Shown here piece after piece: positions 47,221 through 56,087 of a DNA stretch of 64,000 nt. The number at the start of each line of letters is the position of its first letter. Position 1 is the stretch's first letter. Where the stretch lies: NCBI GenBank assembly GCA_938743325.2, contig OW568868.1:496001-560000 (forward strand), written 5' to 3'. Made by a program: the position numbers and the translations under genes. This stretch comes from Pycnococcus provasolii (taxonomy: Eukaryota; Chlorophyta; Pseudoscourfieldiophyceae; Pseudoscourfieldiales; Pycnococcaceae). The notes under the pieces were generated by a model. The model had not been told where the DNA came from. It worked only from the letters and a program-made list of their open reading frames with translations, and searched no databases.

Positions 47221-47660
47221 TGTGACAGTAGTTCTTCTCGAGGACAACGTAGGCGCGGTGACGAGAGAGATGGTGAAGGAAAAGTATGGAGTCGTTACAA
47301 GGGAGAGAATAGGTCGAGCCCAATTCTATAACGGGGCGTCCCGTTATAGGGGTTTATCACGTGATCGGTCACGTGATCAACCAACGGTTCCCTTGCGCGA
47401 GATAGAATGCAGAGTGATACTGCAATATCATATCGCGTGCATCGGCATAACCATAGCAGTGCAGAAAGAAGAGATAGAAATGGCCGTTTGCGCATGACAG
47501 CGTAGATGTTTCGGAATGTAGATGTAGATGGTAGATCCAATGACTCTGAGTAAGGATAAGTCTTGTACTCCCTCGATAAGCCATTCAGCTGCAGGTATTT
47601 TGCCGGTAGCAGAATGTATTAGATTGTTGCGAATCATGGCAAGAGTCTTGGGCTCGGCTC
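47221..47660. other. Spacer between inverted-repeat arms with short palindromes
   Basis: Contains the perfect hairpin TATAACGGG-GCGT-CCCGTTATA (47328-47349) followed by two CACGTG boxes in a TCACGTGATC repeat (about 47358-47380). No gene seen. Confidence 0.5.
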
Positions 47661-47890
47661 CATGTCAACGCTCCTCGCGCTCACCCGATCCTCGGAAAGC
47701 TGCTCAACCACATCCGGTGCGGCACCATCCAAGTCCCTCCCTAGTTCGAAGAGGAGCTGCTTTCCATGGGCCTCGACGTGCGCAACCAGAAGATCGTGCA
47801 GCGCGACAGCCGATGGGGAGAGGAGTACATGCCCGCCTTCCGGGAGTACTACGAGAAGGAGGGCCATGTCAACGCTCCCCAAACTAGAGA
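47661..47890 (+). pseudogene. Helicase-associated (HA) domain protein fragment
   Basis: One frame reads HVNAPRAHPILGKLLNHIRC, an in-frame stop, FEEELLSMGLDVRNQ, then RWGEEYMPAFREYYEKEGHV and NAPQ. This is the W...L..Y...GH.NVP pattern of HA domains (PF03457), which often occur in tandem in marine protists. The internal stop and lack of start or flanking repeats mark it as a remnant. The downstream sequence to 48077 stays open but loses the pattern. Confidence 0.5.
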
Positions 47891-48156
47891 CCGGAGCGGG
47901 ATCCCAAAAAGACCTTCCATTCTTGAGGGAAACGGTTGTACCACTCTACGGTGGTTCCCCAGAATATCGCTCGATTCTCTGACGATGCACGGTTTTGGTG
48001 GCGCTGGTGACGACAACAATGACAACAAGCGCAAGTGGAGCTCTCACGCCGGACGCCAGGGAAAAAAGGCCTCCTAAGTAGTAGCTTCGAAGTGACCAGC
48101 GCCATGTTATACGTCCGTCCATTGAATGGGCTGAGTGGTTGAGTGTGAAAACCAAG

Positions 48157-48175
48157 TTCCATTACTGAATAACGA
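48157..48175. terminator. Recurring 3'-end motif TTCCATTACTGAATAACGA (copy 2)
   Basis: Sits about 30-47 bp past the TIM13 stop codon (minus strand), facing the HA-domain remnant. Shares TTCCATTACTGAAT with the copy at 7213. Confidence 0.4.
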
Positions 48176-48203
48176 TCTTAGGTACAATCATCTGGTCGCT
48201 CAC

Positions 48204-48557
48204 TCAGTGCTTGCCCTCGAGTGAAGTCACGACCGCCTGCGATATGATAGCGAGTGCCTCCCGATACCTGTCGCAGCAGTTGGTGAGACACTTGCTCTCG
48301 CCTCCACTTAGCGACGTCGACGGTCTCGTGACACACTTCTCGAAGCACTTGTCGCGCACGGTTTGGAAGAACTCCTGCGCGTATGCATCCGCCATCTGGC
48401 TTTGGAGTGTCTGCATGACCGCGGCGGTTTCCGACGACCCCGCTCCCATGCCAGCCGCGCCTGCGTGCATTTCGTGGTACGCGTTCGAGTCGTCGAACTG
48501 AACGCCGCCGCTCTTCGGCGGCGGCGCGGCCGAGGATCCTCCTCCGAACCACCCCAT
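48204..48557 (-). CDS. TIM13: Mitochondrial intermembrane-space chaperone Tim13
   Basis: 117 residues. Twin CX3C: CFEKC and CLTNC separated by VTRPSTSLSGGESK, within RDKCFEKCVTRPSTSLSGGE and KCLTNCCDRYREAL, the Tim13 pattern. Small Tims chaperone hydrophobic precursors (with Tim8) to the TIM22/SAM machinery. The N-terminal 40 residues (MGWFGGGSSAAPPPKSGGVQ) are an extra disordered extension. The start at 48557 lies inside the right arm of the large inverted repeat, so promoter and first codons are duplicated at 47209. Single exon. Confidence 0.9.
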   Translation of the reverse strand: MGWFGGGSSAAPPPKSGGVQFDDSNAYHEMHAGAAGMGAGSSETAAVMQTLQSQMADAYAQEFFQTVRDKCFEKCVTRPSTSLSGGESKCLTNCCDRYREALAIISQAVVTSLEGKH

Positions 48558-49415
48558 GGTTGGCAGACTTCAGAGTATATTTATTTGTTTGTCGATGCAA
48601 GGATACAGCGCGCACGCAACAGCGAAAACAGCAAAAAGCCACGCCGCCGCCACGAAGAACGAAGAATGAAGCCGGATCGACGCGAGATGAGGCTGGAGGC
48701 TAACCGTAAAGGTTTACGAGAGGAACGAAAACCCGAACTGAATGAAAGAAGAGGAACTCCAGGGATGGGAAAACCCGAATAATAGAACGGCAAAAAAAAA
48801 AGATATTTCTGAGAAAAAAGCAAAAAAGGCTGGAAAGAGCAAAAGTGTCCCGGCAAAAGGCTGAAAAAGTGTCCCGAAACCAAAAAAAAGCAACCGAAAA
48901 CTTCGATAGACAAATGGTCGGTAAAAAAAGGTCCAAGGCGTCGAACAACAACAAACACGTCACCCTTCTAGCTTTTCCCCTCTAGAAGCTCCGGAGCACG
49001 ACGTTTGAAGACGAAGCTCGCCACAGTACAAGAAACAGGGGAAGGAGATATTTCAGGACGTGTGTTTCTTGAAAACCAACACCACCGCCACCACCACCAC
49101 CACCACCACCACCACCACCACCACCACCACGACTGCGAAGTTTTGCTCAGGACCCTCGAAGCCGACTTGGTGGGACCCTAGGGTACTTTTTCAGCACGTG
49201 TGTTTCAGCACGTGTGTTTCTTTTCACCAGCAACACAGCTTGAACTCAATACGTCTTGAGCGGCGGGCGCGTCTGCCTCTCCCTCCCCTGCTTTCGTTCT
49301 CTGTGTTTCGTTCACAACACACATTGCGTGCACTTTACACGCTGCTCTGCTTTGCTTTGCGTTATTGGTGTGGTGTGCTGACCCTCCGTCTTTACGTCAC
49401 CAGTAAGCTTACTGC
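48546..49415. repeat. Right arm of the ~0.9-kb inverted repeat
   Basis: Partner of 46297-47220. Includes the TIM13 promoter and MGWF codons, a CCACCACCACC microsatellite (49080-49130) and sequence up to CAGTAAGCTTAC. The arm ends about 245 bp before the LOV-F-box-Kelch start. Confidence 0.85.
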
Positions 49416-49661
49416 TTACTGCTCTCACTCCTCGCGCGCGCACTTGCGTGTGCGCACACACCTAGTTAGCCAACGTAGTAAGCCAACTAAGGTGCAGATC
49501 AGGCTCACAGCTTTCGGGTGGATACGTTTGCTCGCCTGCTTGCCTGCCTGCGCACAGCACAGAGCACAAAGTCCCTTCAAGGGAAAAAAAAGTAAACTCG
49601 CGACCGTTTGATCTCGCAGCAGCAGCAGCAGCAGCAGACAAGTGTTCACGACAACAACAAC

Positions 49662-52600
49662 ATGAACAGCAACAGCAACAACAACAACAACAGCAACTCT
49701 GGTTTGCAGCAGCAGCCGCAGCTACAACATAAGAACACCACTGGGGCTGCCTCAACAAATCTCACAGCAGCAGCAGCAGCCTCCATGATTGTAGACCTGC
49801 CTCCTCACGTGGGAACGTTAGACGCATCCGCGCGTGCCAAGGTGGAGGCGGCCATGACGAGCCACCCGTGCGGGTTGCTGGTGTGCGACGCACTGGAGGA
49901 TGACTTCCCCATCCTCTACGTCAACCGCCAATTCGAGACAGCCACGGGATACGCCGCGTCTGAAATCGTCGGCAAGAACTGCAGGTTTTTGCAGTTTCGT
50001 GGTCCGCACGCGCTCGAGCGACACCCTCTCGTCGACGGTAAGCTCGTCGCGAAGATGCGAGACGACATTACGCACGGGCGCGACTTTCAGGGTACCGTCC
50101 TGAACTTCACCCGCGACGGAACGCCCGTGATGAACGACCTGCTCATGTGTCCCATCTTTGGAGACACTACAAGGCCAACGCGCGTGACGCACTACGCGGG
50201 CATACAGAGATTTCATCCAGCACCGCAGCATATTGTGGATGCCATCTCGCGTGAAACAGCTGCGGCAGAAGCTACACCAGCAACAAACGCCTCAGTCGCA
50301 CAAGCGCAAGCACAAGCAGCTGCAGCAGCAGCAGCAGCAGAGCGACCGCCTCAGTCGCAGTATCAGCAGCCGCAGCCGTCCACCTCGGGAGGACGAGACT
50401 CGTCCTCTTCGGAACCTGAGGCGAAGCGAGCTAGAATAGGAGGCACAGGTGACGACGACGGAGCTGGCACGACGACGACAGCTGCACGAGATGCTACCGC
50501 GCCTGCTTCAAATACTCAGCAGCAGCAGCGCGGCACCGTCACGTTTGCACGCTTCACCGGAGGTGGAAGTCCCACCACTGCGCCGCTCCTACAAATGGGT
50601 GACGAGGTGCTCGCGCTCATAGCCGCGAAGTGCGACCTGCCATCTCTCGCCTGCCTGAGCGCCACGTGCAAGAAAATGCGTAGCATCACATACAACAACG
50701 GAAATCTGTGGTACACTGCCGCACTGGAAACGTGGGGTGCCACAGAAACGACACTCGCGATGATGGACTCGCTTCTGCACCTTGCCAAGGTGGCAGGTTG
50801 GCGTACCGCCATTCGCGACGTCTGCGCTCTCGATAAGTGCCGCTGGCGAACACTGCAGGTGCGTGGTAGCGTTACACCGCATCGCACAAATTGTACGGCG
50901 TGTTCTGTGGGAAGTCGCATTGTCGTGTTCGGTGGAGAGGGTTCTGGTTCCCAAGCTTTCTCCGACACGCACGTCCTCGACCTTTCGTCGTCGATGAGCT
51001 GGCAGGATGGAGGATCAAGACCAGATGCGCCGTCCGCAATCCGACAGCCGCCTCCACCCTTGGATCGCGGGGAGGCGACGGATGGTACACCCCCGGAATT
51101 AAGGTCGCCGGGCAGTCATCGTGCCACAGGTGCAGGTGCAGGTGCAGGTGCTGCCGTCGTCGCCGCCGCAGCGGTGGAACCACCACCACCACCAAGGCAA
51201 CAGTCAGAAGCCGCCGCCGCTGCAGGAGCAGCAGCGGCACCACCACCACCACCAGCACCAGGGGCGGCACCATCGTCCGCCGCCGCCGCAACAGCAGCAG
51301 CGGCGAATGCAGCTCACGCTCACGCACCGCCACCAAATCCTCTTTCAGCTCCTGCCGTCCAATCTGGCGACTCGGATTCAGGAAGCGGCGAACAGCAGAG
51401 GCTTCTGCTTCAGCACAAACAGCAGTGCAGTCAACAGCAGCGCGGCCAAGGCCAAGTGGAAGCTCGGTGGAAGCCTGTGGAGACGGACTGCCATCCTCCA
51501 GGACGCTGGGGACACACTCTCACGTGGCTTTCCGAGACAAAGGTACTCTTGTTCGGAGGCTGCGATGCCACGACCGTGATGAATGATCTCTGGGTCCTAA
51601 CGCTAGACGTGGAGGTGGACAGCTCCGGCAACGAGGTGTTCCCTGACTCGTCATCCGACGACAAGACGAGCAGCGGCAACGCAACGACTAACAATGCCAT
51701 CTCGCTTGCACCCGAGGCTGTGAAGCTCATGCGACGCCGTCAGCGTGAGCGTCGCGAGCACATGGCGAGGCTGCCGCCGCACCGTCGCATATCGACTTGG
51801 CGCCGTGTGCAGACGATTGGCACGCCCGAGCCACGAAGCTGGCACAGCTGCTGCGTGGTGAATAATCGCGAGCTCGTCATCTCTGGAGGATGCTCGGCAT
51901 CCGGACGCCTCATGAATGACCTTCACATCATAGACCTTAGTGCGGTGCTCGATGATGATTACAGCACCGTGGCATGCTGGCACGAAGTGAACTCTAGCAT
52001 CAAGCATACGCCACGCCTTGGCCACAGCCTCGTCTGCGTGACTACGACCAGCTCGTCGTCCAGCAAGCTGCTTTTCCTCTTCGGCGGCCTTGCCACCGTC
52101 GGCAATGTGCGCATTCGCAGCTCGGACGCCTACCTGATTGACCTCAGCGCAGAGTGGCCGACTTGGTGCGAGGTGGCAGGTCCGTACCCAGGTCCGGCAG
52201 TGGCTGTGGGCACCGGAGCTGGCGCCATGGTGGCGGCAGTACCGCCGCCTTTGATTCCACCCCCGCGTCTGGAGCACGTCGCTGCCTCCGTACTCGGTGG
52301 GCGAATTTTGGTCTTCGGGGGCAGCCTGAGCGGCGTTGGGTCAAGCCACGACGTGTTTGTCTTCAAGCCGCACGCCACCTCGCGTGGCGAAGACGATGTC
52401 GCGGGCAATGCAGGTGCAGGAGGCGCGGGTGGCGTGATTGGTCCGATCGTCGCACCACCTCCAGGCACGTTGGCGGCTGATGCAGACGCCGATGTCGTTG
52501 CACAGCACATTAGCGCGTCGTGGAAGCACCTGCGCGTGCACGTTTCGAGCCCACCGAAGGAGGCGTGGGGTTACTCCGCGTGCAACATTGGCTCACGCTC

Positions 52601-53246
52601 CGTCATCGTGCCGTACTCCGAGGGCGGGTACTCTGGCCTCACTGAGCTGCTTGAGCTGATGCTCGTGCGCCATCCCTCCGAGGTGGGTCAGGGGAATGGC
52701 AGCGGCAGCGGCGGCATGGACTCAGGAAGTGCACAGAATCAACATGCGTGGACGCAGATGCGATGGAGTCGTGGCAGCACGAATGATCCGAAGAAGAAGG
52801 AGGCGGACGTACTACCTCCCAAGCCCACTGCCGCGGCTGCGGCCGCGGCTACGCTCGCGGCACCTCCGCCCCTCGCAGACGTGGCGATGGCCCCTCAGCA
52901 CAATGCTGGAGGCGCAGGAGCCGGCGGCGGCGCGGGCGCTGTCGCCGCGGCGAATGCAGAGGTAGAAGCGCGCGCCGTGGCAGCCGCCGACGCTGTCGCG
53001 CGGCACAACATGGGCGTTGGACTGCACGTGCCTAGCACGCTCGACGTTGCGGCGCCGCCGCCGCATCCTGCGGAGGTGCGCGGGGGTGGCGGGTCGAGCG
53101 AAAACCAGAGCGTGAGCAAGGCTTCGGAGTCGGCTCGCATGCGTCAAAATGCCACCTGGTTGGACCGTGAGCAAGGTGGCAGCAGCGACAGAACGAGCAC
53201 ACCGCCTGGAAGCAGTGGCGACGACTCGGTGACAAGCCCCGTTTGA
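49662..53246 (+). CDS. ZTL: LOV-F-box-Kelch photoreceptor (ZEITLUPE/FKF1/LKP2 family)
   Basis: 1194 residues, single exon. Asn/Gln-rich N-terminus. The LOV domain (about 65-180) has the flavin-adduct motif GKNCRFLQ with Cys107 and the ZTL-specific insertion FRGPHALERHPLVD, then DFQGTVLNFTRDGTPVMNDL. An F-box (MGDEVLALIAAKCDLPSLACLSA, about 310-360) is followed by six-bladed Kelch material (VVFGGEG, VLLFGGCD, LVISGGCS, LLFLFGG, RILVFGG). Two long Ala/Pro/Gln-rich inserts lie between F-box and Kelch blades. In land plants these proteins are blue-light-gated E3 adaptors that set clock and flowering-time protein levels. The ATG at 49662 is the first in frame. Length is twice the plant ~610 because of inserts. 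The inserted LOV helix makes this a true family member rather than a chance PAS/Kelch mix. Confidence 0.92.
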   Translation: MNSNSNNNNNSNSGLQQQPQLQHKNTTGAASTNLTAAAAASMIVDLPPHVGTLDASARAKVEAAMTSHPCGLLVCDALEDDFPILYVNRQFETATGYAASEIVGKNCRFLQFRGPHALERHPLVDGKLVAKMRDDITHGRDFQGTVLNFTRDGTPVMNDLLMCPIFGDTTRPTRVTHYAGIQRFHPAPQHIVDAISRETAAAEATPATNASVAQAQAQAAAAAAAAERPPQSQYQQPQPSTSGGRDSSSSEPEAKRARIGGTGDDDGAGTTTTAARDATAPASNTQQQQRGTVTFARFTGGGSPTTAPLLQMGDEVLALIAAKCDLPSLACLSATCKKMRSITYNNGNLWYTAALETWGATETTLAMMDSLLHLAKVAGWRTAIRDVCALDKCRWRTLQVRGSVTPHRTNCTACSVGSRIVVFGGEGSGSQAFSDTHVLDLSSSMSWQDGGSRPDAPSAIRQPPPPLDRGEATDGTPPELRSPGSHRATGAGAGAGAAVVAAAAVEPPPPPRQQSEAAAAAGAAAAPPPPPAPGAAPSSAAAATAAAANAAHAHAPPPNPLSAPAVQSGDSDSGSGEQQRLLLQHKQQCSQQQRGQGQVEARWKPVETDCHPPGRWGHTLTWLSETKVLLFGGCDATTVMNDLWVLTLDVEVDSSGNEVFPDSSSDDKTSSGNATTNNAISLAPEAVKLMRRRQRERREHMARLPPHRRISTWRRVQTIGTPEPRSWHSCCVVNNRELVISGGCSASGRLMNDLHIIDLSAVLDDDYSTVACWHEVNSSIKHTPRLGHSLVCVTTTSSSSSKLLFLFGGLATVGNVRIRSSDAYLIDLSAEWPTWCEVAGPYPGPAVAVGTGAGAMVAAVPPPLIPPPRLEHVAASVLGGRILVFGGSLSGVGSSHDVFVFKPHATSRGEDDVAGNAGAGGAGGVIGPIVAPPPGTLAADADADVVAQHISASWKHLRVHVSSPPKEAWGYSACNIGSRSVIVPYSEGGYSGLTELLELMLVRHPSEVGQGNGSGSGGMDSGSAQNQHAWTQMRWSRGSTNDPKKKEADVLPPKPTAAAAAAATLAAPPPLADVAMAPQHNAGGAGAGGGAGAVAAANAEVEARAVAAADAVARHNMGVGLHVPSTLDVAAPPPHPAEVRGGGGSSENQSVSKASESARMRQNATWLDREQGGSSDRTSTPPGSSGDDSVTSPV

Positions 53247-53348
53247 ATGATACTTGTTGCGTCAAATAACGTCAAATAACGTCAAGTTTTTTTTTGTGTC
53301 AATTTTTTACAGAATCTTGCTCTTTGAAGAAAAAAAATGCTTTCCCAC

Positions 53349-54614
53349 TCATCTTCCTGCTGTTGCGCCGCGCATAACCACGTCAACGTACTCATCGACG
53401 GAAAATCCAACGGCAAGTGCAATTCTCGCGCCGCCATCGTCGAGCCTCTCGGTTGTCTCCCCAGTCGCGGCGTTCACGCAAACGGTGACAGCCTCGGTCT
53501 CCCATATCTTGCGAGAGAGGAGGCCCGCGCACACCACGGGGTCGTAGCAACTAGCACTAGGCATCTCCTGCACTAGAGCGCGCATCGCGTCGCCCGCAGG
53601 TGCAAGTTGTTGAGAGCCAAGTTTGCCAAACGCTTCCACCACACGTTCTTTGCCACTCTCGTTTGCGGTTGCCAAACAACACATCGTCAGCTTAATTCCG
53701 GAATGCACCACCTTCTGCGCCGCCACCGGGTCCAAGTGCATGTTAAGTTCTGCGTTGCCCGCGGCGTTGCCTGGCGCCCTTACGGCGCCACCCATGACGA
53801 CAACTTCGACGTGACTAGGCAAGTCAGGATAGCTGTCAAGTGCCACGGCGAGGTTGGTGAGAGGTCCGAGGCAAAGCAGCTTGCACTTTCCCTCTGGTGC
53901 ACTCTTCGCTCTCTCGTAGATTGCGTCCGCCGCTTCCTGCACGCCACAACTGCTTGGGACACTTGTCTCCTCGTCTTCGCGTGGGAAAGCCGCGGAGTGC
54001 ATGAATCGCTCGAATTGTTTGCGGTAATCTGCGCCCCACTCTTGGTCGGCGATGCTGCCACCTTTGCTCCCATCAAGCCCCCTCTCCGCCCCTTGCACGA
54101 CCGCCACCGTCGGTTGTCCGCAGTGTGCGAGGAGTCGCCTCACGCTGCTTGCAGCCATCTTGGTGGAAGCCATGCCGTGAACAGTGGTTATGAGCGCGGG
54201 TTTTACACCGTGGCTGATAAGGAGCGCGATGCCAAATAAGTCGTCGAATCCCACGTCCGTGTCGACGATGAGCACTGAGTCTTTGACGGAGGCGCCGTTG
54301 ACCATGGATCGTAGCGGGTGGGAACCAGAAAATGACCGTGCAAAACCAACTCCTCTCCTCATCAAGACGCTGACGTGATTCCGAGTCCTGAGCACAGCAG
54401 ACGAAGCAGGCGGGACACGACGACTGCAACTGCAACTGCGACTACTACTGCTCCAGAGATAGAGATGTCTATGATGAGACACACGGGGAAGAAGAGCACA
54501 AGACCCGAATGTTCGAAGGCGACATGCACCCTTATAATGAAGATGAAGGGACGCACAGGTACTACTACTACTGCGACTGCGAGTTAAGGTGCGGAGGAGC
54601 ATGCGAAGTGTCAT
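53349..54614 (-). CDS. Inosine-uridine-preferring nucleoside hydrolase
   Basis: 421 residues. An Arg/Ser-rich leader of about 105 residues (probable organelle transit peptide) precedes the IUNH fold: VLIVDTDVGFDDLFGIALL holds the metal-binding Asp cluster (the usual DTDPG is DTDVG here), CLGPLTNLAVAL, VVMGGAVRAPGN and GNAELNMHLDPVAAQKV complete the family blocks. It splits ribonucleosides into base and ribose (purine/pyrimidine salvage). The ATG at 54614 is the first in frame; a shorter start near 54302 (MVNGASVKDS) would remove the leader. It is convergent with the LOV gene (about 100 bp). Confidence 0.88.
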   Translation of the reverse strand: MTLRMLLRTLTRSRSSSSTCASLHLHYKGACRLRTFGSCALLPRVSHHRHLYLWSSSSRSCSCSRRVPPASSAVLRTRNHVSVLMRRGVGFARSFSGSHPLRSMVNGASVKDSVLIVDTDVGFDDLFGIALLISHGVKPALITTVHGMASTKMAASSVRRLLAHCGQPTVAVVQGAERGLDGSKGGSIADQEWGADYRKQFERFMHSAAFPREDEETSVPSSCGVQEAADAIYERAKSAPEGKCKLLCLGPLTNLAVALDSYPDLPSHVEVVVMGGAVRAPGNAAGNAELNMHLDPVAAQKVVHSGIKLTMCCLATANESGKERVVEAFGKLGSQQLAPAGDAMRALVQEMPSASCYDPVVCAGLLSRKIWETEAVTVCVNAATGETTERLDDGGARIALAVGFSVDEYVDVVMRGATAGR

Positions 54615-56087
54615 TCATCGGCGATGGCCACACGTCGGAAATGATTCGCCAAACGTTCCCCGGGGGGGGGGGACGGAACTTTGAACCCCCGAAGGAATCC
54701 TGCCCAGAAAAAAACAAGAATCCAATTAGGGGTTCCAGGACCTGAGTGCAGGGGGGGGGGGGATACGTCCTAGCTCGAGCTCCCTAGTCTAGGAACGTTG
54801 CTCGGAAGGGATCAAGGGAGAAATGGTGGGCTTTTACCACTAGAACTACCCGGTATGGTGGGGCGGCTCGTGGTGCAGGTGCTCGTGGTGCAGGCAAGTT
54901 GTGCACGCTCGTTGTGGTGGACTGACTTGTGGTGTTGCTCCTTTACGATACAGTAGTGTTGGGACTCGTTCCTGTCTGCCTGAGTGCCTGAGTGCCTGGC
55001 AAGCTGCGCTTTCTGACCGGCCTCGCAACACCTCCCCAGGGTATCCTTGCACCCGCTCGTGGAAAGCTTGGTCGAGACGCGGGCCAGGGGTGAAGCCAAG
55101 CCCTTCGGGGCCCAAAGGTCCAGAGGGAGAATTCCCGACCAGTTCCCCCGACCCAAGTTAGATAATTCCACTCTTTGGGCCCCGAATGGCTTGGCTTCAC
55201 CCCTCCCCGACCAAGCTCCCACTAGCGGGTGCAAGGATACCCCAGGGGCCCTGGCACTCACTCTTCCTTTCGTCGTAAAGTTTACACGTTCACCAAAGGC
55301 AGGAAAGGACGAGACCACACAACTGACAAGGTTTGCTCCACTACCTGGTGCCAACTGCCGAGGTGCGTGTGCCTGCCTGCCTCACACACTTATTATTCCA
55401 CAGACTGACAAGACAGACAGACAGACACCAACTCTCATAAAATCGACAGAAAAAAGGCGTGAAAAAACGAAAAAAGGGTGATGGGAGGAAGAGCTGCTTC
55501 TTCTTCTTCCACGTCCCATCAAGCTGTCATCAAGCTCACCACCATGGGTCTCACCAAGGGTGATCGGAGCACCACCATCGGGAGAGCAGAGCAGAGCAGA
55601 GCAGAGCAGCGAGATGAAGGCCATCGTCTCCAACTTCCAAGGAGGCTCCATCAAAGGCCTCCTCCATCAGCCCATCAGCCCATCAGTTCTCGCTGCTATT
55701 CTCCCAAGTCCCAAGCAGCTGGCCACTGGAGGTAAAGGGTAAAGGTCGCCCTCTCGAGGTGTGCAGACTCCTCCAAGGCTCCAAAGAGCTCAGGCGAAGA
55801 AGGCGAAGGCGAAGGCGAAGGCGAAGAAGGCGAAGGCGAAGGCGAAGAGGAAGGCGAAGAAGGCGGAGAAGAACAACCTCCTCCTCGAAGCCTCCTGAGC
55901 TCCTCCAGTACGCCATCGCGCCCCCTGAGCTCCTTCCTCCTTCCATCGCACACCCTGAGCTCGCCATACGCTGAGCCTCGCCTCGAAGCTGCTCCCTCCC
56001 CTCCCTTCACCAAGCGTATATACGCGCAGCGCCTCGTGGGTGGGCAGGCACGTACCCTGAGCCTAGGCGCTAGCCTCGACCTCCTCC
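54615..56087. other. Intergenic region with poly-G, foldback and GAAGGC repeats
   Basis: Runs of 9-13 G (54660, 54750), a 205-bp inverted repeat (55039-55243), GAGCAGAGCA short repeats (55585-55605) and a (GAAGGC)n tract (55797-55865). No gene supported. Confidence 0.5.
55039..55243. repeat. 205-bp imperfect foldback (long hairpin)
   Basis: Left arm 55039-55117, loop 55118-55172, right arm 55173-55243. The arms match in the outer part (GGGTATCCTTGCACCCGCT) and for about 30 of 31 bases at the inner end (GGGGTGAAGCCAAGC...GGGCCCAAAG), with a small indel between. It could be a foldback/MITE-like element or a hairpin RNA template. Confidence 0.75.

Noticed and set aside
54812-55481. Two frames of 144-180 codons with similar peptides on opposite strands
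   Set aside because: The similarity comes from the foldback arms; no start context or domain.
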